64,000 bases of DNA from ZC4RG30 sp039932715 (GTDB lineage Bacteria > Pseudomonadota > Gammaproteobacteria > Steroidobacterales > Steroidobacteraceae), in assembly GCA_039932715.1 (NCBI GenBank), contig JBDTPN010000002.1:1-64000 (forward strand). The letters are read 5' to 3'. Below, in pieces: positions 33,294 through 41,683 of this stretch (its first letter is position 1; every line of letters starts with the position of its first letter). Made by a program: the position numbers and the translations under genes. The notes beneath the pieces were generated by a model that saw only the letters and a program-made list of their open reading frames with translations, did not search any database and was not told where the DNA came from.

Positions 33294-33995
33294 TCACCTG
33301 GAGATCGATTTGGCATAGACCTCGACTTGCGCCACATCCGACCACCCGCCAGGACCGTGGCCGCTGCCTGGCATGAGGTCGGCAAATCCAATGGCTTCCA
33401 CGCGCGTGAGATCCACCTTGTCGAGCACCGGACCGGTGGCCACCACGCGCGCTATATCCAACTTGGTCCAGCGCAGGTCGGCGAAGAAAAGTTCGCTCAA
33501 AAGCCAGTCCCGGGTTCCGCCTGTCGTCTGGTCGCCCACCAGCCACGTGCCGTCGGCCAGTTTCACAATGGGACGGATCTGGTGATAGCCCGACATCTTG
33601 GTGTTCAAGCGGATACGGGCCAATCCTGACAGGTCAGCCAGCCGCGTCCGGCTGCTGAAACTGGCGGCGCAGGGTGTGGTGCACATGCCGGTCCACAGAT
33701 GAATCGGATTGTTTTCGTCTCCGGCTGCACCCGTTAGCAGCATCTCGCCCGCTGGCACATGCAGCTGCAATTCGAGGTCGCTGTTGGCCACTGACTGCGC
33801 GTTGGCCGGATGCTCGCCGCCCTTGGCCGTCTGCTGCCACTCCTCGCGCAGGAACAGCGGCGGGCGCATCGGTTTGGGCGTGGTTGCCGCGGCGGATGTC
33901 GCAGTGGTTGCGGCCGGCGCCGGGGGCGTCTGTGCCAGCGCGCCCGCGACTGGCATTGCAAGCGCGATGCCTGCGAGAATGAATTGCAGTTTCAC
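33294..33995 (-). CDS. Secreted protein of unknown function (galactose-binding-like fold possible)
   Basis: 233 residues. The GTG at 33995 follows GGGGGCTAC and starts MKLQFILAGIALAMPVAG, a clear signal peptide cut at ALAQT. After a low-complexity Ala/Thr/Pro stretch comes a beta-rich domain: REEWQQTAKGGEHPA, LELQLHVPAG, RLADLSGLARIRLNT and VDLTRVEAIGFADLMPGSGHG, ending SDVAQVEVYAKSI. This layout recalls carbohydrate-binding or CIA30-like beta-sandwich domains attached to secreted enzymes, but I do not recognise the family. Convergent with the hydrolase; divergent from the small DUF3297 gene. Confidence 0.75.
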   Translation of the reverse strand: MKLQFILAGIALAMPVAGALAQTPPAPAATTATSAAATTPKPMRPPLFLREEWQQTAKGGEHPANAQSVANSDLELQLHVPAGEMLLTGAAGDENNPIHLWTGMCTTPCAASFSSRTRLADLSGLARIRLNTKMSGYHQIRPIVKLADGTWLVGDQTTGGTRDWLLSELFFADLRWTKLDIARVVATGPVLDKVDLTRVEAIGFADLMPGSGHGPGGWSDVAQVEVYAKSISR

Positions 33996-34047
33996 CGTAG
34001 CCCCCTTGGGTGTTCTTGTATATTTCTCCAAACCCTGGAGATGTGAA

Positions 34048-34284
34048 GTGAACGATACACTGCCCGACCGCCTCTGCGTCGACGCTTCGAGCCGCTACTA
34101 CGACGAACAGTTGCTGGCCCGCAACGTTGGCATCCGGTTCAATGGCGCGGAGCGCACCAACGTCGAGGAATACTGCGTGTCCGAAGGGTGGATTCGCTGC
34201 GCGGTGGGCAAGACGCTGGATCGCCATGGCAAGCCCCTGACGGTCAAGCTCAAAGGCACTGTCGAACCTTTCTTCAAGGATTGA
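34048..34284 (+). CDS. DUF3297 family protein
   Basis: 78-residue small cytosolic protein of the DUF3297 family. The core ERTNVEEYCVSEGWIR and the end LTVKLKGTVEPFFKD are near-invariant in the family. The GTG at 34048 (MNDTLPDRL) follows CTGGAG; longer in-frame starts to 33709 run through the antisense of the secreted gene and are rejected. Family members occur across Proteobacteria, often alone; function unknown. Followed by DUF4159 after 45 nt. Confidence 0.92.
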   Translation: MNDTLPDRLCVDASSRYYDEQLLARNVGIRFNGAERTNVEEYCVSEGWIRCAVGKTLDRHGKPLTVKLKGTVEPFFKD

Positions 34285-34329
34285 AAGCGTAACTGGCGCG
34301 CAGCTCGTGTACGGGGTTACCGTTGCGCT

Positions 34330-35193
34330 GTGGCCAGACAAATTCGATACCTCCCTATCGCTGCGCTCGCGGTCTTCGCGCTCACCGTCATGGGCGCGGC
34401 CACGAATTTCGTGGGCAATGACTCGCCACAACCTTTCCGCGAGTATCCGAGCTTCGAGGGTGAAGATGCCGCGGCCCCGCTGCCTGCGGACTGGAACGTG
34501 CCGGGCGAACTGGTAATCGGTCGCCTCATGTATCCAAGTGCCGGTCGGGGTTTCTTCGGCGGGGGCAACTGGCGCCAGGGCGGCACGGGTTGGACCGACG
34601 ACTATCCGCGCGGCGATCGCGCGCTGATCCAGATGCTGCGCAGGTTTACGCGTGCCAACGTGCGCGCCGTCGAGCAGCCCGTGAATCTGGACGACGGCGA
34701 CGATGTATTTCACTGGCCGTTTCTCATTTCAGGCCTGGCGCAATCATGGTCGCTCACTGACGAGCAGACGGCGAAGCTACGCGAGTATCTGCTGCGCGGC
34801 GGCTTTTTGTTCTGCGACAGTTTCTATGGCGAACAGAACTGGGAGTACTACGCGGAAAGCCTGCGCCACGTGTTTCCAGACCGGGAGATCGTCGACCTCA
34901 AGGACGATGAAGTGGTGTTTCATGTCGCCTTCGACCTCAAGGACATGACCACCACGCAGATTCCCAACATGAACGCGCTGATGCGCGGTGGCTCGGGCTA
35001 CCTTTCGGGCGGCTCAGTACCGCGCTGGCGCGGTGTCTTCGATGACCAGGGGCGGCTGATGGTGCTGATCGCCTTCAACAACGACGTGGCAGATGCGTGG
35101 CAGTGGGCCGACGATTCGCGCTATCCCGCCGATAAGGCCAACAAGGCGCTACGTATCGGCGCTGACATCGCGATCTATGCGATGACCCACTGA
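34330..35193 (+). CDS. DUF4159 domain protein
   Basis: 287 residues. GTG start at 34330. The N-terminus (residues 5-25, YLPIAALAVFALTVMGAA) is a signal peptide or a membrane anchor. The rest is a DUF4159 domain, related to the N-terminal class-I glutamine-amidotransferase-like fold of CocE-neighbouring proteins: GELVIGRLMYPSAG, DYPRGDRALIQML, LREYLLRGGFLFCDSFYG and VFHVAFDLKDM. The Cys in FLFCDSF takes the place of the usual nucleophile elbow and may be functional. Known DUF4159 proteins often sit in MoxR/vWA clusters; no such genes are visible here. Function unknown. Confidence 0.85.
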   Translation: MARQIRYLPIAALAVFALTVMGAATNFVGNDSPQPFREYPSFEGEDAAAPLPADWNVPGELVIGRLMYPSAGRGFFGGGNWRQGGTGWTDDYPRGDRALIQMLRRFTRANVRAVEQPVNLDDGDDVFHWPFLISGLAQSWSLTDEQTAKLREYLLRGGFLFCDSFYGEQNWEYYAESLRHVFPDREIVDLKDDEVVFHVAFDLKDMTTTQIPNMNALMRGGSGYLSGGSVPRWRGVFDDQGRLMVLIAFNNDVADAWQWADDSRYPADKANKALRIGADIAIYAMTH

Positions 35194-35321
35194 ATTGCTT
35201 ATGTGAAAACGGCTGGTTTTGCTGTGGGAGGCCGCCGACGTCATTTCGCGGCCGCCGCTAGGTGCGTTGTGGCACGGCGTGCTGCAGGATGAATATGAGC
35301 TCTTTTTCAAGGAAGCGGTTT

Positions 35322-35717
35322 ATGAACACAACCAGACAGATCAGCGTGGTGTTGGGGGGGATTGCCCTGGTGCTGCTTGCCGCGTGCAATGAAGACGCAA
35401 AGGTGGCCCAAACCAGTGCCATGGCTGCTACTGCAGCTCCCACTGCCGAAAGGCGTTCGCACGAAGTCTGTACTGATGAAGTGGTCACGACGGCGAAGCC
35501 CGTCAAGGACAAGAACCAGGTGCTGGGAACAGTGGCTGGAGCGGTGGTTGGTGGAGTGGTTGGTCACGAAGTCGGCGGCAAAGGCACCAGTCAGGACATC
35601 GCTACCGGTGTCGGCGCCGTTGCCGGTGGCTACGCGGGTAACCGCGTGCAGAAAAGCGTCCAGAATGGCGCGACGGAAAAGTCCACGGAACGAGTGTGCC
35701 ACACGGTCTACGACTGA
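35322..35717 (+). CDS. Glycine-zipper 2TM lipoprotein
   Basis: 131-residue envelope lipoprotein. The ATG at 35322 follows AAGGAAG. Lipobox LLAAC (Cys at about 22). The middle has the glycine-zipper pair GTVAGAVVGGVVGHEVGG and ATGVGAVAGGYAGN, as in SlyB/17-kDa antigen-type proteins. Two Cys outside the lipobox (EVCTDEV and RVCHTVYD) could form a disulphide. Such proteins anchor in the outer membrane and often respond to envelope stress. The 3' end overlaps the convergent transporter gene by 10 bp. Confidence 0.9.
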   Translation: MNTTRQISVVLGGIALVLLAACNEDAKVAQTSAMAATAAPTAERRSHEVCTDEVVTTAKPVKDKNQVLGTVAGAVVGGVVGHEVGGKGTSQDIATGVGAVAGGYAGNRVQKSVQNGATEKSTERVCHTVYD

Positions 35718-37036
35718 GGTAGGTGGACCCGCTTGCGATATTCACGTCCCACCAGGACCGCAAGCGCCAGCCATACGGCAGCGATAAACAGGTTGGCTAT
35801 GGCAAAGTCTCGCGCTTGCCACAACAACATGCCTGAGCCAACATAGACGAGCAGGGCGGAGAGAACATCGCCGCACCGCACGAAGAACGTGTCTATGGCC
35901 TGCTTGCCGGTGTATTTCTCTTCGCGCGTCAGCGGCAGGAACAGCATCTGCCGCACCGTGTTCTGCAGCGAATAGTCGGTGGCGTTCTCCGTGACCTTCA
36001 TCCAGCGCACGACTACCAATGAAGGGATGATGGCGATTACGGTGAGCCCCAGCAGCGAAAGTATCGGCATTACGCAGACAGCGGCGGGAATGTCGAAATA
36101 CTTGATCAATCTGGAAACGACGAACAGCTGCAGCAGCAGGCTGAGCACGCTGGCGGCCGCAAAGTATTTCGCGAAGAACTCGCCGATGTACCCCATCTGG
36201 TCGACCTCGGCCAGCTGCCCGCTCCTGATCAGTTCCTCGGATCGCTCGGCCACCATGTGGCTCAGAATATATTCGCCATTCGAATTCACCCAGTTGTAGG
36301 CCAGGATCATGATGGCCATGAGCAGCAGGTAGCGGTTGTGCGTGATCAGCCTGTATGCGCTGCCGCTGCGCAATGGCCCAATTTCCGCGCGCGGTGAAGA
36401 GCTGTTCGCGCTGCGCGTGTGGGTGTCGACCCAGTACGTCAACACCAGGCTGGCGACCAGGAGCACGGCGGCCAGCGGCAGCATCTGTTCCACGCCCAGC
36501 GCCCGGATGAGCGACCCGGCAACCGCACTGCCCACCACTGCACCCAGCGAAGCGCCGAAGCCCACGATGGCGAACAGGCGTTTGCCGGCCTCGGGCGTGT
36601 AGATGTCATTGGCGAATGACCAGAATTGCGCCACGATCATCAGGCTGTAAATACCAATCCAAAGAAAGAACACGACGCCGACATGGACGTGCGCCTTGAT
36701 AAGGAAGTAGAAGACCATCATGCAGGCAACAAAGAACAGCGAGACAATATTGATCAGTTGGCGCCGGCGAACGCGGCTGCCGAGCCACCCATATAGAGGT
36801 ACGACGAACAACAACAGTACCGCCTGCAGGACGGCTGTATACGACTTGAGCTCTGCGCCGCCGGGTACGGAAAGTATCAACGCTTCACGCACCGGCTTGA
36901 GCAGGTAATAGGCATTGAGCAACAGGAACACATTGAGTGTCAGCGCCAGTACCGCCGGCGCCTCGCCGGTCCGGACTTCGGCGAAGAGACTGAGAAAGCG
37001 TTCCAGCGGTCGTCCGCCGCGCAGATGCATGGTCAT
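35708..37036 (-). CDS. Nucleotide-transporter-like (Npt1/Npt2, TLC-type) membrane protein
   Basis: 442 residues with about 11-12 hydrophobic segments and a soluble-linker-rich middle. The signature LNAYYLLKPVREALIL (about 37-55) and the RXKYTGKQAIDTFFVRCGD segment (about 385-400) match the ATP/ADP-exchange (COG3202) transporter family. In obligate intracellular bacteria these swap ATP for ADP; in free-living bacteria the substrate is unknown. The start overlaps the stop of the quinoprotein gene by 4 nt (ATGA), so it is the last gene of a four-gene operon. The 3' end overlaps the convergent lipoprotein by 10 bp. Confidence 0.85.
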   Translation of the reverse strand: MTMHLRGGRPLERFLSLFAEVRTGEAPAVLALTLNVFLLLNAYYLLKPVREALILSVPGGAELKSYTAVLQAVLLLFVVPLYGWLGSRVRRRQLINIVSLFFVACMMVFYFLIKAHVHVGVVFFLWIGIYSLMIVAQFWSFANDIYTPEAGKRLFAIVGFGASLGAVVGSAVAGSLIRALGVEQMLPLAAVLLVASLVLTYWVDTHTRSANSSSPRAEIGPLRSGSAYRLITHNRYLLLMAIMILAYNWVNSNGEYILSHMVAERSEELIRSGQLAEVDQMGYIGEFFAKYFAAASVLSLLLQLFVVSRLIKYFDIPAAVCVMPILSLLGLTVIAIIPSLVVVRWMKVTENATDYSLQNTVRQMLFLPLTREEKYTGKQAIDTFFVRCGDVLSALLVYVGSGMLLWQARDFAIANLFIAAVWLALAVLVGREYRKRVHLPQS

Positions 37037-39066
37037 TTCCTGGCGGTTTCGGCCAGCGAGATCAGGTAGCCTCGCAACGCTACCGTGTCACCTTCCTTGA
37101 GGTAGTCGCGAAACGATGCCATGCCGCGCTGGGACAGGGCCCCTTGCAGCACGATGGCATCGAGCAGTTCCTGGCTCTGCAATGACGGTGAGCGACGCAG
37201 GTCGGGGAAGGTGGAGCGCGCAGCACCATTGCGGCCGTGACAGGTCTGGCATTGCGCCTCGAACAGCTGTGCGCCGTGACGGATGGTGTCCGCATCGGCG
37301 AACTGCGCTGCTGCAGAGATTGGCCGTTCAGTGAAGGGGGGCAGGTCAGGCAACATCGTCTTGCTGCCAAGCTTGAAAACCAGCAGGCGCGCGCCATTGG
37401 GGGCGTAGTAGCCGCCGGGTACCGGGCCCCCCACCGCCAGGGCTACATATTGCTCGCGGCCCACGGCGTAACTGATCGCGCCGGCCAGCACCGCCGTCTT
37501 GGTGTCGAAGCTCCACAAGCGCTTGCCGTCGGTGGCGCGATAGGCGACGAATTCCCGCTTGGGCAGGTTGCCGTGGAACACCACGTTACCCGCGGTGGCC
37601 AGCGCACCCGCGGTCACCTGCACGCCGCCGGTGGGATTGATGAATTCCTCGGTGCGCCACACTTCACGCTGGGCCACCGGATCCCACGCGGCAAGGCGAC
37701 CGGTGAATCCGGTTTTGGTGTCGGGATGTTCGGCCAGGAATTTCTGGCGCGCGTCAAAAGGACCCATCAGCTGCCAGTGCGTGGTCGCGGGAATGTAGAC
37801 CAGTTTGGTGATGGGGCTGTAGGACATGGACTGCCATGCATGGCCGCCGGCAGGTCCTGGCGCGAGATTGAAGACCTGGTTGGTGAGGTTGGTGCGCGCC
37901 GCGGCCACTACATTGGGGCGGCCGGTCTGCATGTCCACGCCATCGGCCCAGTTCACATCGGTGTAAGGTTTGGCGGAAAGCAGTTTTCCCGTGGCTGCAT
38001 CCAGGTTGTAGAAAAATCCATTCTTGGAGGCCTGCGACACGACGTGGTGCTTCTTTCCGTCGATCTCGATATCCAGCAGCATCAGTTGCTGGCCGGTGTC
38101 GTAGTCCCAGGTTTCCCAGGGAGTGGTCTGGTAGTGCCAGGCATAGCTGCCGTCTTTGGCATGCACGGCGACAATCGAGGTCATGAACAGGTTGTCGCCG
38201 CCAGCCGCGTCGCGCTTCACCGCGTCGCCCGGAGTTCCATTGCCAGTGCCAAAGATCACCAGATCAGTGACCGGATCGTAGGTGATTGCATCCCACACGG
38301 TTCCGCCGCCGCCCCCTTGCCACCAACCCGGCGTCTTCCAGGTGGCTGCTGCCATTTCCATGGCCTTGTTCTCGAAGCCCTTGGCGGGATCGCCGGGCAC
38401 GGTCCAGAAGCGCCATAGCAGCTTGCCGTTCTCGGCATCGTAGGCATCGATGTAGCCGCGCGCATCAAACTCGCCGCCGGCAGAACCAATAAACACCGTG
38501 CCGTTGGCAATCCGGGGTGCCCCTGTAATCGAGTATCTGCGTTCGTCGGGCGTCGATTTCACCGACCACACCGGTTTGCCGGTCTTTGCACTGAGCGCGA
38601 TAAGTCGGCCGTCCAGCGTCCCGTAGATGATCTTTCCTTTCCAGGCCGCTGCGCCACGGTTATCGACGCCGCAGCACAGGTTGATGTTCCAGGCGCCGGC
38701 GACCTGGGGATCGTATAGCCACAATTGCTTGCCGGTCCTGGCGTCGAACGCCACCACCTTGCTCCAGGGCAGCGTGAGATAGAGCACGCCATCGATCATC
38801 AGCGGCGAGGATTCGACATTCTGGTTGGTGGGCAGGTCGGCAAACCAGGCCAGCCCCAGCTTCCCGATGTTCTGGTCGTTGATCTGTTTGAGCGGACTGA
38901 AATACTGTTCGTCGAAGGTGCGGCTGTGGCTCATCCACTGGCCGGTTTCGCTGTCGGCGCCAAGCAGGCGTTTCATGTCGACGTTGGCGCCGGACTGCGC
39001 CTGCGCCTGGGCGCAGGTCAGCAAAACGGTGCCCATGATGATGCGAATCGAACGTGGCAACGACAT
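37033..39066 (-). CDS. PQQ- and heme-dependent alcohol dehydrogenase (quinohemoprotein)
   Basis: 677-residue periplasmic enzyme. The signal peptide is 1-24 (AQAQSG). An eight-bladed PQQ propeller (W motifs, e.g. LWLYDPQ, LWRFWTV) follows; the adjacent Cys131-Cys132 in LCCGVDN form the disulphide over PQQ. The catalytic Asp is expected at D321 in TPWETWDYD, with a second acid D323. Near the end is a class-I cytochrome c domain with heme motif CQTCH (606-610) and a downstream Met. It oxidises alcohols or aldehydes and passes electrons to its heme. GGGGGGAAGC precedes the ATG. It is the third gene of the operon 41191->35708. Confidence 0.95.
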   Translation of the reverse strand: MSLPRSIRIIMGTVLLTCAQAQAQSGANVDMKRLLGADSETGQWMSHSRTFDEQYFSPLKQINDQNIGKLGLAWFADLPTNQNVESSPLMIDGVLYLTLPWSKVVAFDARTGKQLWLYDPQVAGAWNINLCCGVDNRGAAAWKGKIIYGTLDGRLIALSAKTGKPVWSVKSTPDERRYSITGAPRIANGTVFIGSAGGEFDARGYIDAYDAENGKLLWRFWTVPGDPAKGFENKAMEMAAATWKTPGWWQGGGGGTVWDAITYDPVTDLVIFGTGNGTPGDAVKRDAAGGDNLFMTSIVAVHAKDGSYAWHYQTTPWETWDYDTGQQLMLLDIEIDGKKHHVVSQASKNGFFYNLDAATGKLLSAKPYTDVNWADGVDMQTGRPNVVAAARTNLTNQVFNLAPGPAGGHAWQSMSYSPITKLVYIPATTHWQLMGPFDARQKFLAEHPDTKTGFTGRLAAWDPVAQREVWRTEEFINPTGGVQVTAGALATAGNVVFHGNLPKREFVAYRATDGKRLWSFDTKTAVLAGAISYAVGREQYVALAVGGPVPGGYYAPNGARLLVFKLGSKTMLPDLPPFTERPISAAAQFADADTIRHGAQLFEAQCQTCHGRNGAARSTFPDLRRSPSLQSQELLDAIVLQGALSQRGMASFRDYLKEGDTVALRGYLISLAETARK

Positions 39067-39092
39067 GGTGCTTCCCCCCGGAAGTCTTTTTT

Positions 39093-40106
39093 CTATTTCA
39101 GACTGAGTGCTTCCTCGACAACACTGCGGTCGATGAGCTTTGCCAGCTCAGCGCGGCCGCGTGGTGCGCGATTGCTTACTTTTGCAAGCCAGACTTCCTC
39201 CACCTCAAGCACATCCAGCATGTCCGGAATGATGCGCACCGGGAATCTGGTTTCTGGCCAGCCCCAACGGATCTGCTCCACCGAAAAACCCAGCACACCT
39301 GAAATGTGCTCCAGGTAAGGCTCGGGGTCTTTCTGCAGCGCCTTGCTGGCATCGGCGACTGCCCGCACGAACCTGACGATGGCGCGGCGTTTTTCGGGAT
39401 TGGCCAGGTCCGTCGCGCGTGCATTGAGGTTGAATGCTTCGCGGTACACCTTTCGGTTCTGCAGCACGATGGCATCCTTGCCCAGAAGATGGACGGCGAG
39501 TTCCGGCTCGGGCTCGAAAGTGGCGATGACATCCGCATCGCCGCGCGCCAGCGCTTGCGCGGATCGGAACCTGCTGGGCGCAGTGGCCGCAGCCTGAGCT
39601 GGCTGCGCCGGGGCGGGCGCCGGCATGCTGACCAGCGTGACGTCTTCTTCTTTCAAACCCGCACTGCGCAGCATCGCGGCCAGGTAATAGTGTGCAGAGG
39701 TCAGGCGCGGAACCAGTACCCGCTTGCCCTTGAGGTCGGAGAGCTTGCTGATGCCTGCCGAGCGTCGCGCGACCAGCCGATAGTAGCTTTCAGACACCGT
39801 CATGATGATGCGCAGGTCTGGATTGGTGACCGATTCACGCAACAGCTGCGTTTCCGCATTGGTAGCAATATCCGCCGCACCGGAAGTGATGCTGACGACT
39901 CCTCCCGAAGGCACCTCCAGCTTCTGCGGATAAAACTTGATGGCTGCAACCAGCACCGGCGACAACTCGATCCAGCGGGCGCCGGCAACTTTTATCGGCA
40001 CCAACGGCGCTTCATCCCTGATGGACGTGGATGCGCAGCTCTGCAGCAGCAGACCCGCGGCGACGAGTGTCGCCCGGATCGCGTGCGCGCGAAAACCGCG
40101 GCTCAT
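39093..40106 (-). CDS. NMT1/SsuA-like periplasmic-binding lipoprotein
   Basis: 337 residues. Lipobox LLLQSC (Cys at about 24). The mature part is a type-II periplasmic binding fold like NMT1/THI5 and nitrate/sulfonate binding proteins: SGGVVSITSGAADIATNAET, SDLKGKRVLVPRLTSAHYYL and EEDVTLVSMPAP, then an Ala/Pro-rich insert and the second lobe with DADVIATFEPEPELAVHLLG. No ABC permease or ATPase gene is adjacent. It lies 26 nt upstream of the PQQ dehydrogenase and overlaps the preceding gene by 4 nt, so it may be an accessory protein, like MxaJ/XoxJ of methanol dehydrogenase clusters. That comparison is inference. Confidence 0.85.
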   Translation of the reverse strand: MSRGFRAHAIRATLVAAGLLLQSCASTSIRDEAPLVPIKVAGARWIELSPVLVAAIKFYPQKLEVPSGGVVSITSGAADIATNAETQLLRESVTNPDLRIIMTVSESYYRLVARRSAGISKLSDLKGKRVLVPRLTSAHYYLAAMLRSAGLKEEDVTLVSMPAPAPAQPAQAAATAPSRFRSAQALARGDADVIATFEPEPELAVHLLGKDAIVLQNRKVYREAFNLNARATDLANPEKRRAIVRFVRAVADASKALQKDPEPYLEHISGVLGFSVEQIRWGWPETRFPVRIIPDMLDVLEVEEVWLAKVSNRAPRGRAELAKLIDRSVVEEALSLK

Positions 40107-41191
40107 TCCCAGCCAGTGGGAGAGTTGTACGGCGCGGTGAAGCCCATGGCTTCGATCTCATGCACCTGGCCATCGGCGCCGATCTTGAAGATATGCGCTG
40201 CCGGCAGGTCAAACGGCGCAAAAGGCATGTTCTTCTTGTTGCGCTCGATGCTGGAACCGTCGAGTGCCTTTACCTTGTAGGGCAGGTTGTCCATGGGATG
40301 GCGGAAATGCGACAGCCCCATCACCAGGCCCAACTCCGGATCTGCTGCGAACACGCGACGGTTCTCGATGTGGGCGATGTACTGGAAGGAATTGCTGTTG
40401 AGCTGACCGCGGCAATCACGAGCCACCTTGGGGGCAGCTGCGGCACCGGGGATGGCGGGCGCGGTGGACGTCGAGCCGCTGGCCGTGATCATGCCATTCT
40501 CATGGCGTTCGCAATCCGGCGCAAAGGGCATGAGTTCGCCGTTGTTGTCGTCCAGCGCATCGTAGTAAGACGCACCCATCTTGATCAGCTCGTCATGCGA
40601 CTTGCGCTGCGCAGCTGGTATCTCTGTGAATATGCCCGGCCGCGGTGATTGAAGGTTGACCATTTGCGCATCGCGCACGCCGGACACCAGATGTTCCGCT
40701 TCCTGGATCTTACCCATGGGGTCGAACTTGAGCCGGATGGCAATGATCGCCGGCTGTTCGACGGGAGGTTGTCTGGCGATCTGCGCTCGCTGTTCTGGCG
40801 ATGCGCCCTGCGGCGCCTGCGGTGGGCCCATGAATGTCACCATCGCGAGAAGTCCGGCAGTCTGGTTGACCTCGTCAGGCACGTGGATGGCGAAGGTGCT
40901 GGGACCTTTCACGATGCTTTTCCATAGCCCTTCCCCCGGCCGGGTCTTTGCGGCATTTTCGACGAAAACGATCTGGTCGGACAGCGGCGCCTTGGCAACG
41001 TCATGTGCCACCAGGGCGGCCACGTAAGTATCAGTGGCGTCGATCAGGCATTGGCGATTGCAGGCAACCGGTGCAGGAGTTGCAGGTGCTGCCGCTGCAG
41101 GCCCGGTAGGTTTGCTACAGGCGCCGAACGTCAGGACGACGGCAGCCGTCGCGGCGGCTGCGGCGAGTTTTCCCGTTCTTCCGATAAGCAT
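40103..41191 (-). CDS. Lipoprotein of unknown function, paralogue of 704-1693 protein
   Basis: 362 residues. Lipobox near VLTFGACSK (Cys25) behind an Ala-rich signal. The mature part starts ACNRQCLIDATDTYVAAL, matching the ECDRSCL start of the 704-1693 protein, and ends with HIFKIGADGQVHEIEAMG, which matches that protein's C-terminal block. So the two are distant relatives. First gene of the operon (AGAGGAA before the ATG). It overlaps the NMT1-like gene by 4 nt. Its promoter probably lies in the 105-nt gap to the divergent DUF6152 gene. Function unknown; co-transcription with the PQQ dehydrogenase suggests a periplasmic accessory role. Confidence 0.82.
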   Translation of the reverse strand: MLIGRTGKLAAAAATAAVVLTFGACSKPTGPAAAAPATPAPVACNRQCLIDATDTYVAALVAHDVAKAPLSDQIVFVENAAKTRPGEGLWKSIVKGPSTFAIHVPDEVNQTAGLLAMVTFMGPPQAPQGASPEQRAQIARQPPVEQPAIIAIRLKFDPMGKIQEAEHLVSGVRDAQMVNLQSPRPGIFTEIPAAQRKSHDELIKMGASYYDALDDNNGELMPFAPDCERHENGMITASGSTSTAPAIPGAAAAPKVARDCRGQLNSNSFQYIAHIENRRVFAADPELGLVMGLSHFRHPMDNLPYKVKALDGSSIERNKKNMPFAPFDLPAAHIFKIGADGQVHEIEAMGFTAPYNSPTGWE

Positions 41192-41296
41192 GACGGTTCC
41201 TCTTGTTGTAAGTCGGATTCGCGCGAGGATTCTATGCTTGTTTCCTGCTCATGTACTATCCGCCATCCGGCAGATGGTTAGGAAGGGGAGTCCTCG

Positions 41297-41683
41297 ATGC
41301 GATCAGTCATCCTCACAGGCGTGGCCATGCTCGCGCTGGTTATCGCCCTGCCTGCACTCCCGCATCATTCCACCGCCAACTTCGATTTCACGAAGTCGAC
41401 CACGGTCAGCGGGACGGTGCAGTACTTCAGCTTCACGAACCCGCACTCGTTCATCGACCTGCAGGTCCCCGATGCGCAGGGTGCGCAGCAGGCGTACAAG
41501 ATCTTCACCGTCGCCAGGGTCGTAATGATGCGTTCCGGGTGGGCGGTGGATGACCTCAAAGCTGGCGACAAGATCACCATCACCGGCAACCCGGATCGCA
41601 ACACTCCAGAATTCATGTACCTGACAAAGATCGTATTCGCGAGTGGCAAAGTCTGGGATCGCGACCCGGCATTGCAGCGATGA
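41297..41683 (+). CDS. DUF6152 family secreted protein
   Basis: 128-residue secreted protein with a signal peptide (1-22, PALPHHSTAN). The block HHSTANFDFTKSTTVSGTVQ, followed by FSFTNPHSFIDLQ, is typical of DUF6152, a small OB-fold-like family. The N-terminal HH of the mature chain could bind metal. AGGAAGGGGAG precedes the ATG. It starts a three-gene operon in which each stop overlaps the next start by 4 nt (ATGA). Divergent from the PQQ-dehydrogenase operon. Confidence 0.88.
   Translation: MRSVILTGVAMLALVIALPALPHHSTANFDFTKSTTVSGTVQYFSFTNPHSFIDLQVPDAQGAQQAYKIFTVARVVMMRSGWAVDDLKAGDKITITGNPDRNTPEFMYLTKIVFASGKVWDRDPALQR

Noticed and set aside
37237..38418. 393-aa antisense ORF over the PQQ dehydrogenase
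   Set aside because: Shadow ORF; the minus strand carries heme and PQQ motifs.
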